Positions 55,882-64,000 of a stretch of DNA of 64,000 bases are shown one piece after another. The notes under the pieces are model-generated. The model saw only the letters and a program-made list of their open reading frames with translations, was not told the origin of the DNA and did not search any database. The stretch is from NCBI RefSeq assembly GCF_003206065.1, contig NZ_PZJQ01000005.1, positions 457,267-521,266 of the forward strand, given 5' to 3'. A program made the position numbers and the translations under genes. Source of the stretch: Salinicola halimionae. Its GTDB lineage: Bacteria > Pseudomonadota > Gammaproteobacteria > Pseudomonadales > Halomonadaceae. Position 1 is the first letter of the stretch, and every line of letters starts with the position of its first letter.

Positions 55882-55983
55882 CTGCCTTTCAAGCGTGTTC
55901 GGCTGGTTGTCGCTTCGAGGAAGGAAGTCGAGCTGAAAAATAGAATTCCGTATGCAGGGTCGAAATGGATATCTCCTGACATC

Positions 55984-56035
55984 CGCCTCTTTTCTCTGTC
56001 CACCAGAAGAGGTGAACGTATGAAGAAAAGAGGCG
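55984..56035. terminator. Long-loop hairpin between convergent genes
   Basis: A 12-bp inverted repeat CGCCTCTTTTCT / AGAAAAGAGGCG separated by 28 bases, followed on the plus strand by AGTTTT. It stands between DUF2256 and the convergent 1330-residue gene, whose stop is 9 bp away. A bidirectional terminator role is plausible but weak. Confidence 0.4.
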
Positions 56036-56043
56036 AGTTTTGC

Positions 56044-59000
56044 TCAAGCGACGTTCAGAAACTCCTTCAAGTCATCCAGGTCGTTATAGTCATCGGAACT
56101 GCCCAGTAGTTCGTCGATCTGGGCCGCTAGTCGCTTGTCGAGAACGCCATCCGGGCGGATGATGTCGTGGAGTTCAGTCAGATAGTTCTTGTACTTGTCG
56201 AACTCGTTCTCGACCTTGCTGTTGGCGTTGGGGGTCAGCACGTACCAGGTACCTGATTTCTTGAAGTAGATCTGATCCTTGTCCGGCCCGCGTTCGATTC
56301 TGATGGAAGCGACATCGACCTTGTCGATATCTTCCTTGAAGTCTCCGAAATTTCCTGGCGATCCGGAATCCCCGAAAATATTGACCGTTCCAGGGTTTTC
56401 ATTCCAGGCAGCCGGCGCATCGGCATTCAGGTACTGTTTGATGGCGTCGGTATCGTTGTATCGATCGGTCTTGCCGAAGACGTCATTCATCTCATCGACC
56501 CGGCGCTGGTCGAGTTCGCCATCGGGACGGGCGATATCATGCAGGTCGGTCAGATAGCGAATGATCTTTTCTCGTGTCTTGCGATCCGAGCTGTCGCCTT
56601 CGGACGTGTTGATGATCTGCTTGGTCCCGTCCTTGACGAAGATGACGCGGCCATCATCTTTCAATTCGATCGAGCCGATATCGACGCGGTCGATGTCTTC
56701 CTTGAAATCTCCGTAGGTCCCGGGGATGCCGCCGTCCCCAAATACCGGTAATCCGCTCGGGTCGGTTCCGAGATCGAGTTCGTCGCGTAGATCGTCGAGA
56801 TCGTTGTAATCGTCGGAAGCGCCCTGCAATTCGCTTATCTCGTCGGCCCGTTCCTGATCCAGTTCGCCGTCGGGATGGATTATGGTGTAGAGATTCTTCA
56901 GGTAATCGAAGATATCGTTGGCATCACTCTTCGAAAGGCTTCCGCGGTTCTCGGTATCGAGTTGCCAGCGGACTCCATCCTTGATGAAAGTGATCTTGCT
57001 GCTGTCGGTCGGGTCGAGTTCGATGGAGTCGATCTCCACGCGGTCGATGTCTTCTTCGAAATCCGAGAACGTTCCGGCTTTGTGCTCGCCATCCTTGCCC
57101 AGTAGGTAAGGCTGAGAATCATCCAGAGCACGCTTCAGATCGGTGATGTCATTATAGCGATCTGACTCGTCATGAAGTCGGGTAATCCGGTCGATGATTT
57201 TCTGGTCGCTTTCGCCATCGGGGTGGGTTATTTCGTGAAGATCGGTGAGATACTCGATGATTTCCTTGCGTTCGTTTTCACCGGCTTTGTCGCCGATCAA
57301 CGGATCGATGACCTGCTTGACGCCATCCTTGACGAAAATGACGCGGCCATCGTCGGCCAGTTCGATCGAGCCTACGTCGACGCGATCGATATCCTCCTTG
57401 AAGTCACTTGCCGTGCCAGGCTTCCCGTCATCACCGAAGCGGGGCAGTCCGGAGGGATCCGGCGTCCCTTCGCCGATGCCAGTGTCGTGGTCGTCGTCCC
57501 AATCGTCGAACCAGCCGTCCGAAATATTGCCGTGATCCGCGACATATTCGGTGAAATCATCGTACTGGTCCGGTCTGGCCTCCCACATGGGGGTATCTTC
57601 GGGATAGAGGTCCTCGTAGCCACTGGAACCGTGGTAATAGTTGTATTCATAGCGTGCATGAAGCACGTAATTCAGTTTGTCGCCCCAGTCATCCTCGGTG
57701 ACGCCAAGATCGCCCCAGGTCCGAAAATCGTCCCGAACTTCCTCTTTTTTCTGGTCCTGCTTCTGCTTGGCAATGACACCGGTCACGATCGCAGCGATGG
57801 CGCCGAAGCCAACCCCCGCGATGCCCAGTGCACCTGAAGCCACGCCCAGTGCGGAGGCGGTGGCTGGTCCCGCGATCATGCTGGCCAACTGAGTTCCTGC
57901 CATACCGGCGATTCCCACGCCGCCAAGCAATTGCATCGAGGCAGCCGCATATTCGCTCGGAAGTGCATCCGGATTGTCACGCAGCTTGTCGATGGACATC
58001 GCGCCCAGGGCCAGATCGAGCACGCCGCCGACCCCGTCCGCGACTCCACCGACCGTGCCGAGTACCGTGCCGACGATTCTGAGTTTGCTGGGTGAATCCA
58101 TCTCGCCCGGGTCGAGACCCATGTTGCTGATGCGATCGTCGACCATACCCATCACACTGGCGCGGCTATCGGCGTCCAGCTCGTCGAGATCGTCAGCCAG
58201 GCTCTGACCATTCTGGCTCCCGGCATTGGATATCCGCTCGTTGGGATCTTCCAGGGCATCCTCGAGACCGACATCGGCATCATCCGGCAAGGGAACGAAA
58301 CGTGCGCCGTCGCCTTCGTCGGTAGCTATCTCGTCGAAGAAACGCTCGACATCGTCAGCCCAACCCGGAGCGAGATCGGGTTCGTCCAGCTGTGGCGGCG
58401 CGCCGGAAATGGCCTGGCGCTGGCTGTCTCGGGATTCCAGCTCGATGACGTCATCCTCGGGTACCGAGACGTTGTCCGTCGAGCCCGGGAAAAGCTCTGC
58501 ATAGCCTTGGCGAAGCTGTTCGTTGTCTTCTAGCCCCAGTTGGGTCGCCATGCCGGGTTTGTCGAAGAGTGTCTCGAGCGTCTTGGTGGCCGCCAGTGCC
58601 ATGGCCGGAGATGTTGCCACGGTGATCAGCAGCAGCCGCGCCGCTGCCATGCGGTCTTCCTTCGTTTCTCCCAGATTCTTGTTCAATGTATAGATGGCGG
58701 CTGTCGCGGTGAGTATGCCGGCCATGCCAGGCAATACGCCGTTCTTCATGCTGGCTTGCAGCAGGGCAGCCGCGCCGTTTCTCACACCGGTAGGCAGGTC
58801 TGGGTTGTTTTGCCCGATGACCTGCGAAATCCGTGAGGAGACATCCTTGATGTCGAAGCTTCCGTTCTCCTTGAATGAGTCGAAGATCGCATGACTGGCG
58901 ATCTTGACGGCAGCCTTGTAGCTATCCAGCCCCTTCTTGACGTCGTCGGGTAGGTTGCCTTCGCCGTTCTTGAGGTAGTTCTGAACGGCGCGATCGGAGA

Positions 59001-60036
59001 ACGTGATGCCGAAAATGGAGGAAAACGTGCCCTGAAGGCCTTTCTGAACCTGGTCGTTGACGGCTGTCTCGAGCGCTTCGTCGGTGTAGCTGCCCTCTTC
59101 GATGACACTGGTGATCTCGTCGATCAGGCCTTTATCGAGCACCTGGCCGCGAACCTCATTCGCCTTGCTGCCATCCAGATAGTCCAGACTCTTGATGTCG
59201 TTGGCAAAGCGAGTCTTGGCGGCGTCGTTATTCATCCCCTCGAGCATCTCCAGATACTCGGAGCTCATCATGGTTTCGTAAACCCGATTGGTCAGTCCCG
59301 ACTTGTCATCGATCTTGTTGACGGAGCCCTGCATCAGGTCATCGACACCGGAGATGACGCTCTCGTTCTGTGAGAGCTCAGCGAGTTTCTGGGAAATCTC
59401 CTCTTCCTTGAGCAGACCGTAGGTACTGGCCTGATCCATGATGACCGAGTCCGGCAGGGTCGGCTCCGTATCGCCATCCCAGGGGAAGGCATCTTTCTCC
59501 GTCTGGTAGGGAAGAATGCCGTAGCCGTTGACCAATGCGGATTTAGCCTGTATTAGCTCGTAATATTGTCTTCGAGGATCCTCGAGTTCCAGATCGCCCC
59601 ACGCCTCTTTCATCTTATCGTGAAAGAGTTCGCCAACCGTTTTGTCATCTTCCGTCGTCTTGGCGTTCAGGACGTCCGTCGCTTCGGAGTCTTCGACCTT
59701 GACCTCGATATTATTGTCGTTCTGGCTGATTTCCGTGCCTGCCAGCTTGTTCTCCAGTACCGAATACTTGAAGGGCGATATATGTTGAGATACTGCGTAG
59801 GTTTCACCTTCGTATTCGAAGGTGATCGTCGTGGTATCTTCACGCCTGGGCTTCAGGTTGCTGACAGGCGGGAGTACGTCGTTCTCGCCCAGCACTTCCC
59901 ACCCCTCTGCCTTGGCGTTGGCTCTAAAGGCTTCGGCGCTCGAATCGTCTTTGTCGGTCGTCTTGTCATCGTTTGACTTGCGAGATAACTGCTCTTCGAT
60001 ACTGGAAGGCGTAATGAGAACTCCTGACACGGGCAT
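56044..60036 (-). CDS. Large acidic repeat protein, possible type III-type secreted (HrpK-like) protein
   Basis: Protein of 1330 residues that I cannot assign firmly. It has no Sec signal; the N-terminus is Ser/Thr/Asp-rich and disordered-looking. The first ~650 residues are charged and mostly helical. A hydrophobic Gly/Ala-rich zone (about 655-770; LGTVLGTVGGVADGVGG to GVGFGAIAAIVTGVIA) could insert into a membrane, followed by a WGDLGVTEDDWGDKL segment. The C-terminus has four units of about 110-120 residues, each starting G-x-x-x-DFKEDIDRVDxxSIE and holding an HPDGELD-like loop with an EF-hand-like DGxLD core. Such a layout recalls HrpK-type translocators, but no type III genes are nearby. 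The ATG at 60036 follows AGGAG. Confidence 0.7.
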   Translation of the reverse strand: MPVSGVLITPSSIEEQLSRKSNDDKTTDKDDSSAEAFRANAKAEGWEVLGENDVLPPVSNLKPRREDTTTITFEYEGETYAVSQHISPFKYSVLENKLAGTEISQNDNNIEVKVEDSEATDVLNAKTTEDDKTVGELFHDKMKEAWGDLELEDPRRQYYELIQAKSALVNGYGILPYQTEKDAFPWDGDTEPTLPDSVIMDQASTYGLLKEEEISQKLAELSQNESVISGVDDLMQGSVNKIDDKSGLTNRVYETMMSSEYLEMLEGMNNDAAKTRFANDIKSLDYLDGSKANEVRGQVLDKGLIDEITSVIEEGSYTDEALETAVNDQVQKGLQGTFSSIFGITFSDRAVQNYLKNGEGNLPDDVKKGLDSYKAAVKIASHAIFDSFKENGSFDIKDVSSRISQVIGQNNPDLPTGVRNGAAALLQASMKNGVLPGMAGILTATAAIYTLNKNLGETKEDRMAAARLLLITVATSPAMALAATKTLETLFDKPGMATQLGLEDNEQLRQGYAELFPGSTDNVSVPEDDVIELESRDSQRQAISGAPPQLDEPDLAPGWADDVERFFDEIATDEGDGARFVPLPDDADVGLEDALEDPNERISNAGSQNGQSLADDLDELDADSRASVMGMVDDRISNMGLDPGEMDSPSKLRIVGTVLGTVGGVADGVGGVLDLALGAMSIDKLRDNPDALPSEYAAASMQLLGGVGIAGMAGTQLASMIAGPATASALGVASGALGIAGVGFGAIAAIVTGVIAKQKQDQKKEEVRDDFRTWGDLGVTEDDWGDKLNYVLHARYEYNYYHGSSGYEDLYPEDTPMWEARPDQYDDFTEYVADHGNISDGWFDDWDDDHDTGIGEGTPDPSGLPRFGDDGKPGTASDFKEDIDRVDVGSIELADDGRVIFVKDGVKQVIDPLIGDKAGENERKEIIEYLTDLHEITHPDGESDQKIIDRITRLHDESDRYNDITDLKRALDDSQPYLLGKDGEHKAGTFSDFEEDIDRVEIDSIELDPTDSSKITFIKDGVRWQLDTENRGSLSKSDANDIFDYLKNLYTIIHPDGELDQERADEISELQGASDDYNDLDDLRDELDLGTDPSGLPVFGDGGIPGTYGDFKEDIDRVDIGSIELKDDGRVIFVKDGTKQIINTSEGDSSDRKTREKIIRYLTDLHDIARPDGELDQRRVDEMNDVFGKTDRYNDTDAIKQYLNADAPAAWNENPGTVNIFGDSGSPGNFGDFKEDIDKVDVASIRIERGPDKDQIYFKKSGTWYVLTPNANSKVENEFDKYKNYLTELHDIIRPDGVLDKRLAAQIDELLGSSDDYNDLDDLKEFLNVA
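56047..57425 (-). repeat. Four in-gene protein repeats (about 115 codons each)
   Basis: Units begin near 57425, 57080, 56720 and 56350 (minus strand) with GTASDFKEDID, GTFSDFEEDID, GTYGDFKEDID and GNFGDFKEDID. They share FVKDG-type strands, YLTDLHDI, PDGELDQ and YNDLDDLK. DNA similarity is moderate, so the duplication is old. Confidence 0.85.
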
Positions 60037-60476
60037 GGCGTGACTCCTGGTCGTTCAGTCTCTCGACTTTCTAAGTCCGATGGTTTTTTGAATTCTGTGT
60101 GGTTAGACGTTTGTCTTATAATTGTGATCTGTTATGTGTTTAACGGTGGTCGTTTTTATGTTCAGAGGTGTTGGTGTCCTGAGAGTACAATTTAACGCCA
60201 CGAAAAAGGGGGGAGTTGGGTTAAGTTAGACGATCGTTACGTATTTTTATGATTTTGTGTGTTTCTGGAAGGTTTTAAATTAGAAATATCCTTCAACTAA
60301 GGTGGGTCGACTAGTTTGGCTTTTATTACTCGATAACGTTGCCGTTTGAAAGTCATGATGTCTGATTTTTACATATCATCGATGACCATCTTGACCCACG
60401 TGATGGACGCGCTCCGGCGAAGGCGGGATGATCCGCCTGATAGACACGGACGATTCACGAGATCGGTGAAGCACGG
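60037..60476. promoter_or_regulatory. AT-rich divergent gap with weak promoter for the large repeat protein
   Basis: 440 bp, AT-rich in its middle. On the minus strand TTAAAC (60138-60143), a 17-bp spacer and TATAAG (60115-60120) form a weak sigma-70-like promoter for the 1330-residue gene. No hrp-box (GGAACC-N15/16-CCACNNA) was seen. No gene is supported. Confidence 0.35.
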
Positions 60477-62174
60477 ATGAAAAAAATGGGTTCATGGCAG
60501 CGTTGGTTACTGGCTGCGACGGTGTTGCTGATATCCAGCGTTTGCCTGGCGCAGGAGAAGGGCGCTGCGCAGGACTGGTACGCCATCGACTCGCTCAACA
60601 CGGGGCTGACTCAGACGCCAGGATCCGTTTCCCTCAGAACGCCTCGGGAATCGATGCGAAGCTTTCGCGATCTGACCAACAAGGGCGACTTCGAGTCGGC
60701 GGCGCATATCCTCAATCTCGCCGATCTGACGCCAGCGGAGCAGCGCGGGCGGGGCGCCGAGCGGGCGCAGCAACTCTCCGAGATATTTCAGCGTGGCAAG
60801 TCGATCCGAATTTCTCGTCTTTCCGGGCGCCAGGACGCCGCCATCGAGGACCCGACGGGAGAGAGTCCCCATGCCGGTGAGCCGCGTCGGGATATCGAGC
60901 TGGCGTCTCTCGAAGCGAACGGGGATACCTATGACATCCGGCTGGGGCGCTATCAGGTCGGGAACGAGGAGCCGATCTGGCTGATCATGCCCGAAAGCGT
61001 GGCAGCGATCCCGCCGCTTTATCAGGAGTATGGCCCGCGGGCGTTCGAACGCCATATCCCCGAAAGCCTCAAGAACTCCTTCGGATTGCTCAGGATCTGG
61101 GAGTGGATCGCCATCCCGTTGGTACTGTTGGGCGTCGCGCTGATCGGCAAGGGAGTCTACCGGCTGATCGAGGTGGTGACGCGCTGGCTGCCTTCCGGTT
61201 CGCCGAGCATTTTCGCCAAGCAGATTCGCGGCCCCATGGCGCTCATCGTGATGTCGCTCCTGACTCAGGCGCTGCTCGATTATGTCGTTTCCTTCTCGGC
61301 AGCAGCGACCATCACGCTGCGAGTGGTGCTGATCGCGATTCTGGCCTGGGGAACCGGCACGGTCGCGCTGCGTCTGGTCGACACCATGATGTTGAAGATG
61401 ACGCGTCGTCTTGCCGGCCAGATCGACGACTCCAAGCCCCAGGATGATCGCAAGCTGCTGACCACGCTTTATGCGGTGCGTCGAATCATCATCCTTATCA
61501 TGGTGACGGCGGTCACGATCTACGTGCTGGGTCAGATCCAGCTCTTCGAGACGCTGGGGCTGTCGATCCTGGCCTCGGCCAGTGTGCTCGCGGTTCTGGT
61601 AGGTGTGGCGGGTCAGGCCGTGCTCGGCAACATTCTGTCGTCCTTCCAGCTGTCGTTGGCGAAGCCGATCCGGGTCGGCGATCTAGTGATGTTCGAGGGC
61701 CAGTGGTGCTATGTCGAAGGGATCTTCTACACCCATATTCGGCTGCGACTCTGGAACGAGCGACGTCTGATCGTGCCGGTCACCTATTTCGCCTCCAAAG
61801 CCTTCGAGAATCTCTCCTCGAAGAGCACGAAAGAGTATCGAAGTCTCGTGCTGACACTGCACCTGAGCGCCGATATCGCGGTTCTCAGGGAGAAGTTCAT
61901 CGAGTTCGCCAAGGCGGAAGACAACGTCATCGAGCATCACAAACTGCTCTGTTGTGTGACCGATCAGACTGGCCCTGCGCAGACCGTGACCTGCTACCTG
62001 ATGACGGTAGATCCGCTCTCTGGATGGGCTGCCGAGGTCAGCGTCAGAGAGAAACTGCTCGCCTTCATCCGCGACAACCATCCGGAATGGTGGCCTAGAG
62101 AGATAGTCGTGATCAGCCACCGCGACATCGCTAGGGGACATGCAACGAACGACGCCGCTGAACTGGATCCTTGA
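60477..62174 (+). CDS. MscS family mechanosensitive ion channel
   Basis: Membrane protein of 565 residues. A cleavable signal-like start (about 1-23, ending SVCLA-QE) is followed by a periplasmic domain to about 190. Several membrane segments come next, and then the MscS pore helix and beta domain (LASASVLAVLVGVAGQAVLGNILSSFQLSLAKPIRVGDLV spread over TM3 and the beta domain). The C-terminal alpha/beta domain follows. The pore-lining small residues (A/G-rich VGVAGQAVLG) are typical. It should release solutes on osmotic downshock. The ATG at 60477 has only a weak ribosome site. Confidence 0.88.
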   Translation: MKKMGSWQRWLLAATVLLISSVCLAQEKGAAQDWYAIDSLNTGLTQTPGSVSLRTPRESMRSFRDLTNKGDFESAAHILNLADLTPAEQRGRGAERAQQLSEIFQRGKSIRISRLSGRQDAAIEDPTGESPHAGEPRRDIELASLEANGDTYDIRLGRYQVGNEEPIWLIMPESVAAIPPLYQEYGPRAFERHIPESLKNSFGLLRIWEWIAIPLVLLGVALIGKGVYRLIEVVTRWLPSGSPSIFAKQIRGPMALIVMSLLTQALLDYVVSFSAAATITLRVVLIAILAWGTGTVALRLVDTMMLKMTRRLAGQIDDSKPQDDRKLLTTLYAVRRIIILIMVTAVTIYVLGQIQLFETLGLSILASASVLAVLVGVAGQAVLGNILSSFQLSLAKPIRVGDLVMFEGQWCYVEGIFYTHIRLRLWNERRLIVPVTYFASKAFENLSSKSTKEYRSLVLTLHLSADIAVLREKFIEFAKAEDNVIEHHKLLCCVTDQTGPAQTVTCYLMTVDPLSGWAAEVSVREKLLAFIRDNHPEWWPREIVVISHRDIARGHATNDAAELDP

Positions 62175-62190
62175 GCGGTCATTGAACGAT

Positions 62191-62210
62191 GGCTACGTCG
62201 CCGCGTAGCC
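62191..62210. terminator. Hairpin after the MscS gene
   Basis: Stem GGCTACG / CGTAGCC with a 6-base loop, 16 bp after the stop, without a U-tract. It leads straight into 18-bp tandem repeats that reuse its right arm. Confidence 0.4.
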
Positions 62211-62278
62211 ACGTGGTCGACTATAGCCACGTGGTCGACTATAGCCACGTGGTGGAGTCTAGCCACGTAGCCAAGCTC
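62207..62278. repeat. 18-bp tandem repeat behind the MscS gene
   Basis: Units at 62207, 62225 and 62243, period 18. The first two are identical (AGCCACGTGGTCGACTAT), the third differs at a few bases, and a fourth starting at 62261 keeps only the first half. Each unit contains the CCACGTGG palindrome. Confidence 0.85.
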
Positions 62279-62338
62279 GTGGTGGCGGCCGTCAGGTTCC
62301 GGTCTTGAACGGTGCCATGTTACGGCCATTGCCGAGCA

Positions 62339-62782
62339 CTAGCCTTGGCACGCGGTTTCCCCATCGGCCCACATCCAGTAGCCAGCCCCGAAAAGTAAGC
62401 CGACGATCAGGCCGGGGCCCGTCGCGGCACCCGCCAGCACGGCCAAATTCCAGCCGCCTGCGGCCATGCCGGCGGTTTCCACGCCGTAGTGGGCGCAGTC
62501 TTCACTCAACCCGCCGTACTCGTGGAGTGAATACTTGATGCCTTGCTTCACCCCCACTGCCGCCAGCGCTGTGAGGTACGGATCGCCGATGGGTGACAGC
62601 AAAGGATTGGCCTCGCTGTAGCCATGATCCAGAGCGTAGGCGGTCGTAGCCGCGTCCAGCGCCGTACCTAGACCCGGTGCGCGTGTCGTGGCACAGCCGG
62701 TGAGCGTGACGGCTGCCAGCGCGGCTCCTATGAGCATCATCGAACGAGTCAGTTTCGAGCGATTCAGGCTCGAAAGCTTCAT
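62339..62782 (-). CDS. Predicted lipoprotein
   Basis: Lipoprotein of 147 residues with a signal peptide and lipobox TLTGC (Cys about 30). The mature part has LDAATTAYALDHGYSEANPLL, LAAVGVKQGIKYSLHEYGG and two Gly/Ala-rich hydrophobic stretches that could span a membrane, ending GYWMWADGETACQG. Function unknown. The frame is open far upstream and runs through a truncated glycosyltransferase, but the ATG at 62782 lies directly before a normal lipoprotein signal, so I take it as the start. It has no strong ribosome site. Confidence 0.72.
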   Translation of the reverse strand: MKLSSLNRSKLTRSMMLIGAALAAVTLTGCATTRAPGLGTALDAATTAYALDHGYSEANPLLSPIGDPYLTALAAVGVKQGIKYSLHEYGGLSEDCAHYGVETAGMAAGGWNLAVLAGAATGPGLIVGLLFGAGYWMWADGETACQG

Positions 62783-63211
62783 GTCGGTGTTGCTCTGGTA
62801 TCGGTCGCGAAGCGGCGTGACGGCATTGGCTGCATCACCCCATGGCGATCCCGAATAATTCACATCGAAGCCATCATCGACGAGGAGGTCGATCAAATGG
62901 AGGCCCAGTTGGGTTGGCCCCCATCGGTCATCGGAGTCGATAAATGCAATATGTTCACCTCGCGCCACCGCGACACCACTGTTGCGAGCATCGGCCGCCC
63001 CGCGATTTTGCTGAGTCACGATACGAATGCGTTCATCACGAAACGCGCGACACACCTCCAGGGTGCGATCGACAGATCCGTCGTCAATGATGATCAATTC
63101 AAAATCCTGAAACGTCTGATCAAGAACCGACTGAATGGCGTCACCGACACAACGTTCGGCATTGTAAGCGGGTAGTACGATGGAGAAGGTAGGCAGGTTC
63201 ATGGCATTCAC
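62783..63211 (-). pseudogene. Truncated family 2 glycosyltransferase, 5' part only
   Basis: The first ~120 residues of a GT2 enzyme: FSIVLPAYNAERCVGDAIQSVL, the UDP-binding IIDDGSVDRTLE, RGAADARNSGVAVARGE and the DxD-bearing FIDSDDRWG. Similarity stops near DVNYSGSPWGD, where the rest of the catalytic domain should follow. The frame then continues without a stop into the lipoprotein gene. Probably a deletion that fused two genes, leaving the transferase inactive. Confidence 0.75.
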
Positions 63212-63872
63212 TTTTGCTGAAATAAAGGGAAAATTATTTACCCTTCCTTACAATCAAAAAGCATGCCAACTCTATTTTCATAGTATAAACATTGGCTTAA
63301 AAGAATCCCTTCCGCGGGCGCTTCTTAATTTGAAACTAATTGTAAGTGCAGTATGCAATCTAGAAGTCTTAGACTTCGCAAACTGCAAAGGCGAAGAGTG
63401 CGTCGAACTGTGTTCCTGACCGATGTCAGGCGGACGCTTCCTGTCCCATCGGAGATACCTTGACGATTCCGCTTCCAGCAAAGGCTGGAGCCGGTGCTAG
63501 TCATCGGCCCGATAGAGGCAAGCTTTAATTAGGTTTGTAAGTTTTTCGCCATATATTCCTATGCATCTATTTTAGATGAAGTTTTTTTTACGACCTATGG
63601 CTCTTTCCGTTGATAAAACGGAAAGATCGATAGCATGGCTTCGGCACTTGCGAACAGATTTGGGGCTCGATACGCCCGAGCTTCATCGTTTCTCGGGTCG
63701 ATCAATGAAACGTTCCGGGCTACTTCGCATATCCCAGTGGCGAGCCGATCGCTATTCGGCGCTTCGGCGATATAAGTCGAGTTCTCGGTTCGAAATACCC
63801 GGCCCAGGTCGAGCAGCCAGCTTGGGCAAAAGCGGTTAAGCTCGAGATTCGATTGGAGAGGAAGACGGCCGT
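63212..63872. other. AT-rich gap between GT2 remnant and tpm
   Basis: 661 bp, much AT-richer than its surroundings up to about 63590. It holds a CTTTCCGTT / AACGGAAAG hairpin at 63603-63625 without a U-tract. Short frames (for example 63576-63839) have no ribosome site or recognisable product. The composition suggests leftover foreign DNA next to the GT2 fragment. Confidence 0.4.
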
Positions 63873-64000
63873 ATGGAACACGATTTCTGGCAGGCGCGGT
63901 GGGAGAACGAGCAACTGGGTTTTCATCTCCCTTTCGTTCACCCCATTCTCAAGCGCAATTTGGCGAGTTTCGAACTCGACGCCGACGCGCGGATCTTTCT
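63873..64000 (+). CDS. tpm: Thiopurine S-methyltransferase (5' end; cut by window edge)
   Basis: The first 42 codons of a TPMT-family enzyme: MEHDFWQARWENEQLGFHL, then HPILKRN and a start of the SAM-binding region (DADARIFL). TPMTs methylate thiopurines and, in bacteria, selenite, tellurite and related chalcogen compounds, giving metalloid tolerance. The ATG at 63873 follows GAGAGGAAGACGGCC. The gene continues beyond the window. Confidence 0.9.
   Translation, partial: MEHDFWQARWENEQLGFHLPFVHPILKRNLASFELDADARIF

Noticed and set aside
60037-60476. hrp-box upstream of the large repeat protein
   Set aside because: GGAACC-N15/16-CCACNNA was looked for on the minus strand; the GGAACC half is absent.
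63576-63839. 87-codon frame before tpm
   Set aside because: No ribosome site, Arg/Ser-rich shadow-like product and lies in an AT-rich decayed gap.

Overview
The window looks like a chromosomal segment of a GC-rich gammaproteobacterium, most likely Halomonadaceae (Halomonas/Salinicola/Kushneria type). This is inferred from gene content and order, not from a marker gene: bifunctional MnmC, the yciI-yciB / rnm-yciO cluster, a single-polypeptide N-acetylglutamate synthase ArgA, the GlrK-QseG-GlrR system, xseA divergent from guaB-guaA, and many small stress and oxidoreductase genes. No tRNA, rRNA, CRISPR array, integrase or transposase was seen.

Layout. 1-4.1 kb: a 2-hydroxycarboxylate (citrate/malate) symporter divergent from its CitA/CitB-type two-component system. 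4.1-9.1 kb: housekeeping genes (mnmC, yciI, yciB, rnm, yciO) with two perfect inverted DnaA boxes upstream of mnmC. 9.2-18.4 kb: acid phosphatase, K+ channel, an H-NOX/EAL signalling pair, a CYTH protein, a DUF47-Pit phosphate module and argA. 18.4-23.2 kb: an 837-bp gap with three GlrR-like sites, an IHF site, a sigma-54 promoter and a strong terminator, followed by glrK-qseG-glrR. The arrangement matches the enterobacterial glmY locus and predicts a GlrR/sigma-54-driven small RNA. 23.2-30 kb: a LysR/quinone reductase pair, xseA, guaB and guaA.

30-34.2 kb: an AT-richer three-gene operon directly behind guaA, a known genomic-island insertion site. It holds hamA-hamB (Hachiman anti-phage defence) plus a DUF3223 gene. 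34.2-37.2 kb: gene debris, then mesX (DUF1852)-mesD, a folate-independent methionine synthase pair behind a perfect MetR-type palindrome. 37.4-43.9 kb: accessory genes (VapBC, NYN, MarR/dienelactone hydrolase, DUF2252, VOC, SDR/HxlR). 44.2-55.9 kb: L-lactate dehydrogenase and several regulator/enzyme pairs, including a TetR with twin operators shared with a saccharopine-dehydrogenase-like gene. 56-60 kb: a 1330-residue protein with four acidic C-terminal repeats and no Sec signal, possibly a type III-type secreted protein. 60.4-64 kb: an MscS channel, a lipoprotein fused in frame behind a truncated glycosyltransferase, and the start of a thiopurine methyltransferase gene.

A recurring feature is short threefold tandem repeats (periods 14, 16, 18, 23 and 27 bp) at gene ends, several overlapping or hugging stop codons.
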